From contig NC_135248.1 in assembly GCF_947623445.1 (NCBI RefSeq), forward strand, positions 3,410,977-3,474,976: a DNA stretch of 64,000 nt. The letters are read 5' to 3'. The stretch comes from Clavelina lepadiformis (Eukaryota; Chordata; Ascidiacea; Aplousobranchia; Clavelinidae). Below, in pieces: positions 1-29,206 of the stretch (within the stretch, counting starts at the first letter, position 1; every line of letters begins with the position of its first letter). A model generated the notes under the pieces. The model did not search any database. It was not told the DNA's origin and worked only from the letters and a program-made list of their open reading frames with translations. The translations under genes and the position numbers were made by a program.

Positions 1-23
1 TTGTGGCCCTTTTAACTTCACAG

Positions 24-1330
24 CCAAAAATTCGCCTAAGTATACAAGTCGACAATACAGCACAATTGTCACTAAAGCGATTGTTAAATCCATCACAGGT
101 TAGTCATATAGCATTACATTAGTAATACTGTATATGTTGATCAGTTAATAATGCTTTGCACTCACTTTTTAATGTCGGTTTTAAGGCGTCTGAAAAGTTT
201 CGGCAAAGAATTTTCTTGGAAGGACGTTCTTTTAGTTCATGCATTGATATTTTGGAGATTGTTCGACAATATTACGCCCTGTCGAAAACATTTGAATGCT
301 CACTTTCCGTGTTCTTGGAACAATCCATCAACCCCAAAGAAACTAATCTAGCAAAACTGCAAATGAGGTAGCAACTGATATGTTTAACGTTCTCCAAATT
401 CTGAAATGACAGAAATTGTATTTATGAAAACGATGTATAAAAATTGAGGTTTAAGTGCAAGCTGTGAATATGTGCAATGCACATGCTAATGGCATTTTGT
501 ACTTCATCTCGTAGATGGCACTTGCTTATCATAAAGCACAAGGTAAAGCAATTTCCCCGAAAGAGCTCAAACTTAGAAGGAATGGCTTTGGGTGAAAATC
601 AATGCAAAGATTTACAACTGGTGGAAGAAGTGTTAGTTTTGAAACAGATGGCAAAGGTTTTGATGGTATGGAAATGGGTTCGTTGGGGAAATATTAATGG
701 AGATTTTATTGCTCATTATTTTTTTTTCTTTCATTTTATTTGCTTGTTTTTGTTTTTTTCAGGCGTGGTTCCGGAACCATCTAAATGAGGAGATTGCCTC
801 TGCTAATGTACCTATAGTTCAATTGGTGAATAAGCTAAAATCCAAGAAAGAATTATTAACTGAAGAAGAAATGGAAGTCATATCCCAAATACAGTCTTTG
901 CCTATCTACAAAGAGTTACCTTATGTAATGACTTGTGCCATCTCCACTTTACCTATCAGCCTGTCAACTGAAGGGATTTCTGCTGTTGCAAGTGATGGTT
1001 CAAGGTATTGTAGTAGACATAAACGGTCTGCTCCATAATTTTAATTTTTGAGTGTACTCCTGGTGCTTGACAGTTTAAAACGGTCGTGTTTGGCTTATGG
1101 CGCTTTTAATGTTGCGCAAAGTTCTGATTTCTTTGTGATATCTCTCAAACAATTTGTTGTTTTTTTGCAGGTGGCCAGTTTGTTGCTTGACTTACACCGT
1201 CTTACAAGGTTATGAAAAACGAAAATGTGCTTTATCTGGTCTATATGCTGCTGTTAAAGCAACCCAGCCTTCTTGGTTGCAGGATATTTTGTCTTCGAAC
1301 TGTATATTCAGCGATTTACCGTTAATGTGA
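24..1330 (+). CDS. GTF3C4: GTF3C4-like (TFIIIC 90 kDa subunit) C-terminal part, 5' end outside window
   Basis: Five exons are rebuilt at 24-98, 186-367, 515-542, 763-1004 and 1171-1330 (stop TGA). Phases agree at every junction and give 228 codons of the C-terminus. The third exon could instead run to 656, because a weaker donor there is also in frame. The last exon carries WPVCCLTY, then Q, a later R/K-C pair, a PSWLQ stretch and a final C-x-x-x-D-x-P. This order matches the C-terminal zinc-binding segment of metazoan GTF3C4 as I recall it. GTF3C4 is a subunit of TFIIIC, which binds tRNA and 5S gene promoters and recruits RNA polymerase III in the nucleus. Upstream exons encode an alpha-helical region without obvious motifs. 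Several cysteines expected of the zinc site are missing. The identity rests mainly on the last 50 residues; a different TFIIIC-like zinc-finger protein is possible. Confidence 0.62.
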
Positions 1331-1553
1331 CGATCTGTTTCATAGAAGATGATTTTTCTAAGAAATGTTGACCGCGTGATATCATCGGCTTCGCGTGGCC
1401 CGTTATAGCATTTGCACTCGTAAAATACATTGATTTACCTTAACTAGCGGTTGATGCGTAATGATTTGCTGTTAGAAAAGAGAACACATATATACCCAAT
1501 ACCCCTACAGGCATTATAATGCATTCATATCAAAATGAATTTTTACGTGAAAG

Positions 1554-1649
1554 ATGCGCAACGCCAACAAACGTAATCTTGATCCTCCGAATGACATTGA
1601 GCTGGCTACTGGGAAAATTCAGTCAATGGCACAGAAACCAGGAAATCAG
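1554..1649 (+). CDS. orphan possible first coding exon, 32 codons, unknown product
   Basis: An ATG opens a 32-codon frame that ends exactly at CAG|gtaacc, a good splice donor in phase 0. The peptide is polar (MRNANKRN start, PPNDIE and KIQSMAQK in the middle) and reads like real protein, but I do not recognise it. It lies 220 bases after the stop of the GTF3C4-like gene on the same strand. No matching downstream exon was found before MAGI at 5163. Joining it to the MAGI leader acceptor at 5115/5116 gives a stop, so it is not an alternative MAGI start by that route. It could be the first exon of a gene whose other exons I missed, or chance. Confidence 0.3.
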
Positions 1650-4600
1650 GTAACCTGTGCTAGAATGGTTTTATCCAAATAGGCTATGAGAATTAAAGCT
1701 AGTCCTGCCAAAACTATGGTTCTTCAGCAGTATCCTATCCTTTGCTGTTATCGCGCGTATTCGAGTCGTTATCGGCAAGAATTATCCGTTTTTGCTAACA
1801 GAGTATTGTTAGCATATAGCAGATTTCTTTTGGTTCAATCAATTAAAAATTGGATTTGACTAGAGCTGTCTTCCATGTGAACGTGACCTCTAACTACAGT
1901 ACAGAAAAAAAATCCGTTCATGACGCAGTTTGCTGAAGTTAAGCAACGTTACACTTCCATAAAACTGCAACGCAAATGGGATTTTACAAGGTTTTTACAG
2001 CTGAAACTTCAAACCATCGGTTTGATCGCTTTCACGAAGGTAATAAACTTATAAAAAAAGTATATCATCGGTCAGGCCCACCAGTAAACGTTTTGTGTGT
2101 GGCTCTCTGATAAGATGATTGCTCACCTATTATCAAGCCTATATATAGCATCAACAGCTTTGGCAATGATATCAAATTATGAGTTGCACGTACCGTATTC
2201 CTTTAGATATAATTATGTCGCGGCTAATGTTTATTTATTCTGTCCCTTTTGTTCCGCTTAAAATTATTTTTAACAGCCCAAACTTCATTATTACTTCAAC
2301 ATGTTTGTAAAATCTATGTTTTATTCCGTATTTACCAGCAATACTTACCAGTTACCACCAACTTACCGACACATCCTTGACAATGGTGAAATAAAGGTTC
2401 TTTCGTGAAGATGTTCAATAATAATGTTACTTGGTGCATCTTACAGCTGTAGTGGCCTGGGAGGCATTTTTAATACCTTTATATCATTCGTGGGTAGCCT
2501 ACATTCAAAGATGACTTACAACAACAATCGAAGAAATGCAGTAGGCTATGTCATGCAACTGAGATTCCACGGCAGAGGCGTGTTTACAAATTTGAATTGC
2601 ACTGTAGAAACAGCATTTTCTTTTCTTGCCCAAACGACTTTCGTACGTATCCTAATTGCTTACACAAAATATCGTTTTTTTCTTAGCTGAGTTGGAAGGC
2701 ACGTTGTAAAATTATGGCGTGATTGGCGTCGTTCGACTATGCGGCACCAACTATGTGGCGCGGCCGTATTTTGAACTGTAGGAGGTTCTTCTTCATTGGC
2801 TTGTTCATCCTGCTGTGATTTTTAGTAGTGATCTACTGATCTTAACCTATTGCGATAACTAGGCTGATCCGGAATGGTAGCGCAAGCCCTACGAAACTAA
2901 TACTACGCCCAACGTTAAAACTACAAGAGTTTAAAGCATTGTGTTTGGGTACAAGCCTAACTTATGGTTTGGTAATCGCTAATCAGGTTTAAATTAACAG
3001 TTTTTTTTATTTCTCGCCTTAGATAGTTAGATGATTTTCAAATGTTATTTTTATTAGTACCGGTAGCTTTTTACCAGTTCCATACTTTCAGAGTGCATGC
3101 ATGTTTTAACAAAAAAGGAAAACTGGAGTCGGACCATAAACTTATTTTAGGCATCATTTATTGCTTGATTACCCGAAATTAGAAACTTATAGCTTAATTC
3201 TTAATGTTAGTCCACTTAAGTACTTAACATTGCATTTTTGTCCAGTTTGGGAATGCCTTCTTCACGCAAAATTGTTGGTTTTAGTTTGTTTCACTCAAGT
3301 TTTGAAGCATCTTATTCATGCAGTGCATAAAGAAATGCAGTCTATGTTGTAATGACTTTGGTCAAGGCAATAGTTCTGTAGTTAGGCGTGGTCGGTGCAT
3401 GGACCGTAGAAATCAATCAAAATTGGATTTAATTTCTTTGAAGATTTTCTTTAGTGCAAAGATAAACATTAAGATATTTCAGTACCACGCTAATATTTTG
3501 GCCACAGGCAACATTAACAGGATGTTATGGTATGGTATGAATGGTATAATAATGCTTATCTTTGAACTGAGGAAAGTCTTTGCACGACTTCAACCCAGTG
3601 ATGATTCCTCATCGCTCGATAATAGAAATTTTACTAATTTATAGAATTCATAAGGAATTATGGGATATCTTTTACTTTAGTAAAAAGATTTACTTTAGTA
3701 CTTTTTAGTTACTTAGCTCATTGAACCATTGATTGACACCTCAAACTTGACTGAGTGAAATCAAATTTTTACTTCAGATGTCTTCTATTTGATCACAATT
3801 GCTTATCACTAGCAAATGCATAAAAAACTTCATGGCCCACATACTTTGGTCGCATGGTCATTTTATGTGAGTTAGCAGGTCCAGGTCTAGTATAAGTTAG
3901 CCCATTATATATCTAAACAAATGCAATAAGAACTTTATAAATAAATATATATATACACCATTGTATTTTTGTAACTTACTATATATACTGTGTCTGTGTT
4001 TTTGTAATCTGCTATTGTCATTACAAATATTTAAAAACTTTGTTTATTCAATATGGAGCAGTGCAAGTGCAAACTTAGGCGTACTTTATTTAAACAAGTA
4101 TCATACTATTGTATACAGTAATGTGAGGCAAATTTGGATTTTATTTTGCTGGATTATATCAGGAGATATAAAACTATCAACTAATTATTCTGGAAACTTC
4201 GCACTGAACGTCATGAATTCTGCTCCAAATCTTATAATATTGTCACTATTTCATAGGAAAGCATAAGCGTTAGCTATTTTGAAGCTATTTTTCAGAGTTT
4301 TATGTTCTTGAAAGTTTTAGCATAGTTAAATGAAGTCGTAAACCTAGCCTTTGAAATTCATCTTCTCATCTTAATACTTAATCTATATAAGTTCAGTTTA
4401 ACACTAAAAAACCAAAATCAACTTTTTATGATCAATTCTTCTGACCTAACTGCCTATCTGTAATAACATAGCAGCATGATTGATGCCTCCAAACTAAATA
4501 AGTTCATCTGGACTACTGCTATGGTCACTAAGTTTCACTTGAAGTACTACTTTAGATTTAGATCAGAAGGAAGATTTAGGTAAGGTCTAGGTTACTATGT

Positions 4601-5115
4601 TATACCATTTAAGTTTTAAAACATGAAACTATAAAAAATAGCTTTGAACGTACAATTTTACTGGTGAAATAGTGACAGCCTAAAATAAATTGGTGCTAAA
4701 TTTAGGATCTCTTTAACTCTCAACATGATAGCATATATGTATACCCCAAGAAAGCATTTCTCAACATTAATTAATGTAGCCGTAAGATATACCAGGTTAG
4801 CAATTTCCACAAATTATGTCTACGGTGGAATGGTGAAAATACATTTAATTTTTTATGGCCCACAGATGACACTGCATAGAATACAGTCTGTCAGAGGGAT
4901 AAATACTGTCATTACTTTACGTAATGAAATACGATACCTTCAATTCAGCATTGTGCTTCTAAACTTACCTATGCCCAGTGCATACATACATACTTTTCTT
5001 TTGTTAAACATTGAATTAAACACACAGGTTATTAGATTGATATATTTTTATAGGCAAAAAATTGCAGATTGTGTTTGATAACTAAAATGTGATTTAAATT
5101 TTTTTTATTTTATAG
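1650..5115. other. gap between GTF3C4-like gene and MAGI, no gene recognised
   Basis: This AT-rich DNA has only short open frames without splice sites or family motifs, including frames near 2424-2690 and 4725-5078. It contains one copy of a dispersed repeat (3531-3619). The MAGI promoter and any 5' untranslated exon should lie here, but I cannot point to them. Confidence 0.5.
3531..3619. repeat. dispersed repeat, copy 1 (second copy at 30805-30895)
   Basis: The core at 3564-3619 (ctgaggaaag, then tgcacgactt, gatgattcct, catcgctcga) matches 30840-30895 with about six differences over 56 bases. The preceding 30 bases, rich in ggtatg and gataatg, are also recognisably related. Both copies lie outside coding exons. 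The family is unknown to me. Confidence 0.6.
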
Positions 5116-5162
5116 GATAGTGTTTTGAATATGTGTTTCAAACGTAAAGTTTGTAATGTATA
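5102..5162 (+). other. splice acceptor and 5' leader of MAGI
   Basis: A T-rich tract ending in tttatag at 5109-5115 lies 47 bases before the MAGI start codon and is a strong splice acceptor. The leader is therefore probably joined to an upstream untranslated exon. If the organism is a tunicate, a trans-spliced leader is the other option. No in-frame ATG follows it before 5163. Confidence 0.45.
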
Positions 5163-21662
<16,500 letters not shown>

Positions 21663-22378
21663 GCACTTTTCCTCAAGTCCGCACTACCTGTTGTTATTTT
21701 TAATGTTTTTTCGTGTCTGTTTTTATTGCAGTTCTTGCATATTGGTTGAATGAAATACTGCACAATCTGTTTTCTTACTTTTTATATTTCATTTGGTGCT
21801 CTTCATCATTCTTTTTACGTCAAATGTCGCGGTGCTTTTTTCATAAAACAGTGTTGACAGCACTAACTTCATCTAAGTACTTAAACAATTTAAATCGTGG
21901 CCACCGTTTGTATTTCTGTTGCGTTTTACTCACGTTTTTGGAATTATTCTTCGGTTTTGTCGATTAACAGCGCTATAGAGGCTACTATTGTACGTTTTGT
22001 GTAGACATTACATTATTCTTATTAATATTTTGTTTTTATTTTTTGGTCGTTGTGCTCACTGCCGGGCAGATTATTGTAATAGCACACGATGCGACATGAA
22101 ATATGCTATTGTATATACAAATACAGTAACACATGTATTTTCCATACATTTGTCCCCGTAGTCTGCGGTGTTAACACGTGCGATTGTATCAGTTTATCAT
22201 ATTCTTGAAAGGTTTTAAAATAAAATTTTCACCAAGTAACCGTCGCTTTTTATGTTTATTTCAGTAATTTTTGTATTCTATTGCACGGTTGCTAAACAAC
22301 AGCGATATTGGTAAGTAATACTGAACTAGCACAGACAAGTGACTCAGCGGAACGTCACTGGGATTGGAAGTTATGCAC
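21663..22378. other. convergent 3' gap between MAGI and adhesion GPCR A
   Basis: There are 716 bases between the two stop codons, probably the two 3' untranslated regions. AATAAA-type signals are present on the plus strand near 22219 and on the minus strand near 22253. No further gene is seen. Confidence 0.5.
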
Positions 22379-25300
22379 TCAACGTCGGTCTGTTTTGGTT
22401 GACAACTGAGACGATTGGGTCTTGTTGGAAGACTGGTTGGCGAACGTTTTGTGTGGAGACGTTGTCATCGTTTTTCTGTCTTTTGATTTTATCTTTTTAA
22501 GGTTGTGAGGATAACAAAGTACAAAGACGAAAACTCCTTGTAGTCCATTAACGATCGCATTAAGGTACATCATTACTACTGATGCTTCATAATTCGTTAG
22601 TCCTGTATATCAAAGTGTGCTTGATTAGTGCCTTTATTTCCATACACCATAAGATTTGTGATTTTTATGTTTAATCGTAAAACAATATATGCTCACCTGT
22701 TACAAAACCTATGGCCCAAGGAGCACCTAATATTGTAAGAAGAGTCATCAGTGCCTTTACTGTAGATATGAAGTTTTCCGAAGTCTTATTTTTAGTTTCG
22801 GCGTTGTTATGTCGGTTTGTCTTGTTTTGTAGCTCCTTTGAACGCTTTTTAACGGCATTCAAGGAAACGGTTACCTATTGAAAACACAAATAAGAGAAAA
22901 GTCTTTTACCATAGATATTGTAGGCTATTTTGATTTTAAACGTTACCTTGATTGCTATTGCGATGTTGAGAGATAAAGTTATTCCAATGGGAATAATGAC
23001 GGAGCTGAGAAACAAAACCGTTGTTGGATCCAGCCAGCAAACATCATATTTACGCACCCATGAAACAACATCGTGGTTAAAATCCGGCTGTTTCTTATAT
23101 TCTTGTGCTCTCAGATGGAGATAGCACGGTTTCAGGTAAGTGTTAGAAACAATGCCAAAAGTCGACGAAGCCAGAACTATGATGGCCGGGATTCCCCAAC
23201 CGAGAAAGCAATAAGTCATCAGCACTTTGCGCGGGTCTAGGGTGCTGTAAGACAAAACCTTGTGCGACGTTTTCAGCAGCAGACGTAGGCCTTCGGCAAG
23301 CATCCACATTACTGGGAATGTAAAACTGAAAATAACTATTTTTATAATTCGGGTTAAGTTTAGTTATTAAGTGTAAAATGCCAAGTTCGGTTAACATTAA
23401 ATCGGGAAAACAGACTTCAAACATTTAAGGAGTTAGCAAGATAGGCCTAATTAATAATGGTGAGGTAGGCTAGTCAGAGAAGTAGAAGCATTGCTTTTGA
23501 ACTAAACGACCTTAGTTGGAACTATGAATAACTTAGATTTTTTTAACAAAACGTTTGTGTTCTACTTCTAGAGTTCTAGTGTGTGAAAAATTAATGCAGA
23601 TGAAAAGATCGTGCGTAGCCTACCTGTTGACAGCAAAAAGTAGTGCACTGAGATAGCAAGCATCACGCATAAATTGTCGACTTCAACAGCCACGTCGTGA
23701 CATAGGTTAAGAACATGTAAAACTAGCAGTGAAACGGAAAAGTTGATCTGTAACGATGTTCTGTCGCTATTTATCTTTACACGGTTGTGAGACAGAACTG
23801 CTAATATTGAAGCCAGGCTTACTACCGACAAAGTTTCGGTTGCGTAGGAACAAATCTACAAAAAAATGCGTCGTGGTAAGTAGGCAGAATTTTTATCATT
23901 TAAGTTATTGGGTTATGTTAGTCTGCTGGATGTTTAGTTGATAGAAACGCATATACATTTGTAACTATAAGCAACAACAATTAGGTTGTTACATTTGTAA
24001 ATAAGGTACAAAACTATAAATTATTTTTTGTTACATCTTTGCAAGCTGTTTCAAAACTTTACCTTAACTCCATACGGTACGACTATCGCTTGCACCGATA
24101 GCAGAATGGCAAACACGGTTGTATGGTTACATTTGCAAGTGACCGGCCCGAATTTCTTTTCATTTATGCTTTCACAACCATTCGAGGAAAACGTCTGCTT
24201 TTGTGTATCTACAAAGTTGCAGACAGCAGCGATAGTTTTTACGTAAACGGTCTTTTTCATCTTGTTCTTGTAAACAAAGGAAAGAATTTCGTTCTCAACC
24301 GCCTCCTCGTAAGGTTGATTCAGCTGAAACACGACGCTTCCGTTCAGCTTTATTTTTTCCCGCCCATCATACCCTGAAATGCTCATGTACGGTATGCTCT
24401 CTGATGGTAAAAAATGTTGCTCTAGGCCGTTCCATTTTTTGGCAGATCTTTCTGATTTCAATACTGTGGTTACTTCTCGATGCAGGAGAAACTGGGTGGA
24501 GACAATCATGATGCTGGAGTTAGCATCAGTATCGTTTTCCGCGCGGTAATCGGATAGATTGTAATTAACTGTAAATTTGCTGAACTCAAACGAAATTACT
24601 GGCGGAACATCAGAAACTCTTTCACGTATCATCGCTGTTTCGATATTTTTGGTATGTGTTGTTACGTTGGCAGAGACGTCGAGTTGCGAAGCTTTGTCAA
24701 ACAAGTTGTTTTCCAACAAATCTAAATTCGATATCAAACTGATACGCTTTCTATCGATGCAGCTTTCCTTGCCGGAATGAGGAACGTTGCAACATGGACA
24801 GCCAGGCTCAAACTTGTTGATTTTCTGCAACACCGTTTCTTCAGCCGTAGCTAAAGGAAGAAAACATTAATATCGAGAAGTTGTTTGTTCAGCGTTATAG
24901 TCTATACTCTATACGCATTGACTTTGCTTTAAGCAAATGATAAGCCTAAAGGAACTACATTTCAGCGGTAAGGAATTAGAGGTGGCAGATGATGTGCTAA
25001 GCGAAAGATTAGGCAAAAGGCTACTTTTTACTCTGATTTTGCTTCACTTCGATTAAAATTTGAGCTGGGTTAAGATTACATAAAGACTTAGTTAAAATTT
25101 GAGTTAGTGTTTATCAGAGACAAACTGTTTTCTATATGTCGCGTATTATACAATTTTTGCTGGTGAAACAGACGCAACCGATTCATTAACAGGCGTAGAA
25201 AATATTTTTGTTCATCTGAAACAACTTGTAAAAGTTTTTTTTTACTTTGCGGGGAGTTGCTTACAAACGAAGAAGACGACGTCTGAGATTTCCTGTCCGA

Positions 25301-28300
25301 TGTAATAGGAAAAAACAACTGCGTTCCTAAAACGGGATCTTGAAACAAAAAAAAAACATTAATAAAGCTTTAAAGGCCTAAGTTAGTTAAAAATATTTTA
25401 GAAATTCACCTCATGTTTTCTATGCTATTATGACTCGTAGGTCTATAGTCTATACTATAGCCACGTTCAATAATAAGCTCTAATATAATTGGTTACGAAA
25501 AAGAGGCTTACAGTTTATAAGAAGCATATTTTTTTGGTTGCGTACGTATATAGTAGCTGTATATGTATATATCACTCGCAAATCTTATGGAGAACCCTCT
25601 CGTAAAAAGTCACGTGATTGGTTAAAAAAATTCCTGTTTGCTTTGGAAGTTTGTCGTTTAATATGCCGTTAAGAATGAACCTTTTCACATCTCGGTTTCG
25701 AAAAAATAATGAATAGTTTAACTAGATCTTACGCATATACATTAAACATATACAATGTGCTTGTTAGGCTTCGTTTCACGCCTTACCCGCTGCTGTTGTT
25801 TGAGTCCTAAATGTCGCAGTTCCTGTTCTCATTCGAGGTGACGACATTGCAAAAGGATGAAGAGACGTTCGGTTGTCTGTAAAAACAGTTTTATAATTGT
25901 ACAATTATTATAGTTATACTGTTGAGACTTGAAGGCTGATGATTTAGGTGGTATAAATATATTATTGCCCTCGAGGCCTTGTCACATTTGCCCGTCCAAT
26001 TTGTGGAAATTGTTGTCAATAACCATTAAAAGGTTTTCGACCACTTGCGTCAGCACAATTTTTTCGTCCCCCACATAATAGAAGACAAAAAATAGATTGA
26101 ATGAATGTTTCGCTGTTGTTTTTAAGGCAACACGCATTACCTGGTGAAGTTTCTGTTAAAGGCGATGATGTAGATACGATAGTTCGAGTAGAACTACTGC
26201 CAACGGATGAATACTTCTCAGTTATCCATTGGCAACCTGTTGCTAAAAATACAGTTTGCATTGCAGGATATCCGGCATTTTTTCAAAATATGTCATCAAA
26301 TTATTAAATAAATGACACGCTCAAAAGTATGGGTGCATATTGAATGCATGGGCCTTAGAAAAGAAACGTTTTTGTTAGAAAATGCATGTTCACATTTTTT
26401 ATTTGTCTTTTTAAGCATTTCAAACGCAGCTGACTTCAATGTTTTTTTTATGTCGTTGGGAACCGTGATATATATAGCCTACACCTGCACGTCTATTTCG
26501 ATGATTTAAAAAGCTGGCTTGCCGATTCTCACCTGTCATTAAGCAATTGACTTTTTGTGCTCTTCTTGTCAAACAGCATGTTGTCGCAGTGCATAAGCCT
26601 GATAAATGACTTCGAAGTTCTTCAAGAGTGAAACCGTTCAGGGTTGATTTTGGTATGCTAGGCTCGCGATTGTTTTTACCAACCTTTATTTTCTTGAACT
26701 TGATTGAACAACCTTAACAAGATGGATAAAAGTATATAAGCTCACTATTCTTTCATAAAAAATAGTGAAGACGTGTTTTTGCCGAAGTTCTTTCCGAATT
26801 TGTAAAGGTTTCATTTTCTCATGAAATGGATCTACGTCTCCCACCATTCAGAGCCTACTTATATTGCGGGGCTCTGTTGCGTAACAGTTAGTGGGGCCTC
26901 GTAGCTATGCTTCATAATAATAGACGAAGATTGGCGTTTGATTGTATTCTTACTGTAGTTTGATACGCTAAAACTTAACCTTAAACCTTATTTAGAATTG
27001 CGTTGAGAAAAAGAGTCCAAAAATTTTGTTGTTTTACGCCCCAAAAACCGCTTACAAACACCTCGAAATAAATTTCCATATTTAAACGTTCATAGAACCA
27101 CTTTTTTCTGCGAGATCGCAATTTACACGATGAAGTACAGTGTAGTGAGTTATCTGTGTTAGCACTTGGTATGTTGATTTGCCATAGCATTCGCTCTTCG
27201 TGCCGTTGCATAACTGAAAAAACTGGAATAACATCGCTTTGTGAAGTAACTATTATGATGAACTGTCTGTGTTTTAAAAGGTGGTTTAATAAATTGTTTC
27301 TGTAACAGTGCTAAAGTGACATAATAAACTAAGCTGATGTTGTCTGAACCGTGTTAACCAAATATTAAAATAAAAGAAAAAACAGGAATTAGTTTGGCAT
27401 TCTGAAGGTTAACTTTATTTATATTTTTCTACACGAGCTTTTTTTGCAATTTCGCAGTACACCTGAAGAAGCAAGCTTATGTTTGCGAAAGCTCGTGGAG
27501 AAAAATATAAATAGGCCTAAAGTGAACCTTCAGTGTGTCAAACTATATCCTGTTTTTATAATAAACTAAGTGAGACATTCTTATATTACTTTACCACGTT
27601 TCAATTGGATTAACGTATAACTTAGTAAAACTAAAACCTGTTCGCTTTATTTAAATAAGCCAGGCAAGAAAGCTTCAATTTATGGCAAACAGTCTTGAAA
27701 CGCGTATTACTCGCTCATCGTGTGATTTGCAACAATCAATCAAGTTTTCTGATAAAAAAGGACGAATTAGGGGATGCGGGATGCAGGGATGCGCCGAACC
27801 CGGGACCTATGCTCGATACGAACGTCACCGAATTATTTGTGAGTTTTCTCACGAAACCGGGCTTTACTTTTGCTTTTACCCAAAAGTTTGCTTTTTCAAT
27901 CAAAAAACAAGAACTAGTTTAGTGATTATTCAAATATATGCCATACCGGAAATAATAACTTCTAATCTTGTTGTGCACGTGGTATATATTCAAAAAATAG
28001 CGCATAACCTTAATACGTCACGCATATATGCAGGCGTTGTTGTTGGAACATTTGTTTTTTTTTTCATTAAAAACATGAGCGCAAATAAGTTATTTATTTG
28101 AAACAGGTTTTAAATTTGGTTTTAAAAAATCTCTCTGTGAAATAGTTTCTCTTATTACATCAGTTAAGAACCACATATAGCCTATTGTGAACATACAGAC
28201 TTTGAATGTAGCCAACACTATATCCAGGGTTGCCATCGGTCTGGACTCAAAAATTAAGGACGAACAGGAAACAAAAGAAGAATACTACCTTAAGCAGTGC

Positions 28301-29206
28301 ACAACAGGAGAAGGCAATCAATGTCCCAAAAATGAAAAAACGAGATACTATTTGCATGTTCTCAACTTTTGTATCTCTTTGGTACAAAATGGTATGCTAA
28401 AGGTGTCAAAATGCCCAAAATACGAACCTCTACCCTAAAAATAAGACGAAACTAAGGACGCAAGTGAAAATAAGGACATTTCTTAGAAAAAAGGACAAAG
28501 ATATTTTCTAAGACACGGACCTTCAAAATAAGGGCAAATCTTAGAAATAAGGACGGTATGGCAACCCTGACTATATCGATAAAGACCTTTCTTCCATCAC
28601 AAATCAGTTTCTTTTTTTTCTGTTTCATTATGACGTCATAGGTTCGGACTCTCACGAGTCCAAGCTATTTTTATTTTTACGCAACCCTGCTGCACAATTA
28701 ACCTATGTAAACTTACTTGATTTTTGGTCCTTGTGAACAGAAACTCCATACATGTACACCGAATCTTCGTTCACTCCAGTTGGTAACCCCGGAATGGGAT
28801 AAACCACAGACAACACGAAGCAACTGCTAGCGGCTGGATCGAAATAGCAGTTAGCAATGTTGTCATAATCTGTCAACAACAACAACATTTTTCGATATGC
28901 ACTTGCCATACTTTAACTTTAAGGTTTTTAGTAAGCTAAACTGAAGCTTATAATATGCGAATTTGACCCAAATTTCCTAACTGACAAAGACTGCGTTGAC
29001 CGGGTTTGGTTGATTAACTGGGGTTGCTAGTACCAATATTCGCAAAACATTTACAAGCATGCCATGTGAAAAAATCGCACAAAAGTGGTAGTTTTAGCGC
29101 AGATCAGAACAATATTATGCTGTGGCCTACCATTTTGCTGGAATGATACTTCAACCAGTGAGATCACGCCCACGAAGAATAGTAGAACAGATTTATCCGA
29201 AAGCAT
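22379..29206 (-). CDS. adhesion G-protein-coupled receptor A (GAIN/GPS + 7TM)
   Basis: Exons in reading order: 29206-29131 (signal peptide MLSDKSVLLFFVGVISLVEV), 28869-28717, 27213-27127, 26242-26141, 25876-25787, 25338-25246, 24850-24063, 23855-23624, 23311-22947, 22874-22697, 22602-22379 (stop TGA). All junctions agree; the model gives 795 aa. The small extracellular exons are all phase 1-1 and Ser/Thr-rich or Cys-bearing; one or more of them may be missing or wrong. The 788-base exon encodes the GAIN domain and a GPS ending CKCNHTTVFAILL near residue 444, where adhesion receptors self-cleave. Then come TM1-2, TM3-5 (MWMLAEGLRL, later GWGIPA and DVCWLD), TM6 (GAPWAIGF) and TM7 (VNGLQGVFVFVL), with a Ser/Thr/Lys tail. 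The receptor should sit in the plasma membrane; the ligand is unknown. It is a tandem paralogue of the gene at 30227-34613. Confidence 0.85.
27334..27557. mobile_element. palindromic repeat element with 13-base flanking duplication
   Basis: Long imperfect inverted arms (about 27378-27449 and 27491-27556) share aacagg, agtttg, ctgaaggtt and the segment tatttttctacacgagcttt with its complement. The same 13 bases, ataataaactaag, lie on both sides (27321-27333 and 27558-27570). The loop contains cctgaagaagc followed by gcgaaagctcg, a layout seen at ends of some retroelements. It sits in an intron of GPCR A. The class is uncertain: Penelope-like or another non-LTR remnant, or a foldback DNA element. 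Confidence 0.6.
28225..28569. mobile_element. non-autonomous hAT-like element 2, in GPCR A intron
   Basis: The ends are CAGGGTTGCCAT and ATGGCAACCCTG (perfect 12-base inverted repeat). A perfect 8-base duplication, actatatc, flanks it at 28217-28224 and 28570-28577. The interior is A-rich with several aaggac repeats and has no transposase frame. Confidence 0.85.

Noticed and set aside
4725..5078. 117-codon frame upstream of MAGI
   Set aside because: AT-rich random-looking peptide with no splice sites that would join MAGI in frame.
26532..26690. possible extra exon of GPCR A ending at gtgaga, with LNGFTLEELRSHLSGL in one frame
   Set aside because: No acceptor gives the phase needed next to its neighbours, and a second frame is equally open. 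The exon pair around it already joins in phase without it.
27327..27350. hammerhead ribozyme-like ctgatg...gaac
   Set aside because: The core needs CTGANGA and GAAAC with three helices. The match is incomplete and no helices were found.
27682..28101. 139-codon plus-strand open frame
   Set aside because: No family motifs, no splice context, and it overlaps an intron of GPCR A. Two other frames over the same stretch are also open, which suggests compositional chance or repeat DNA.
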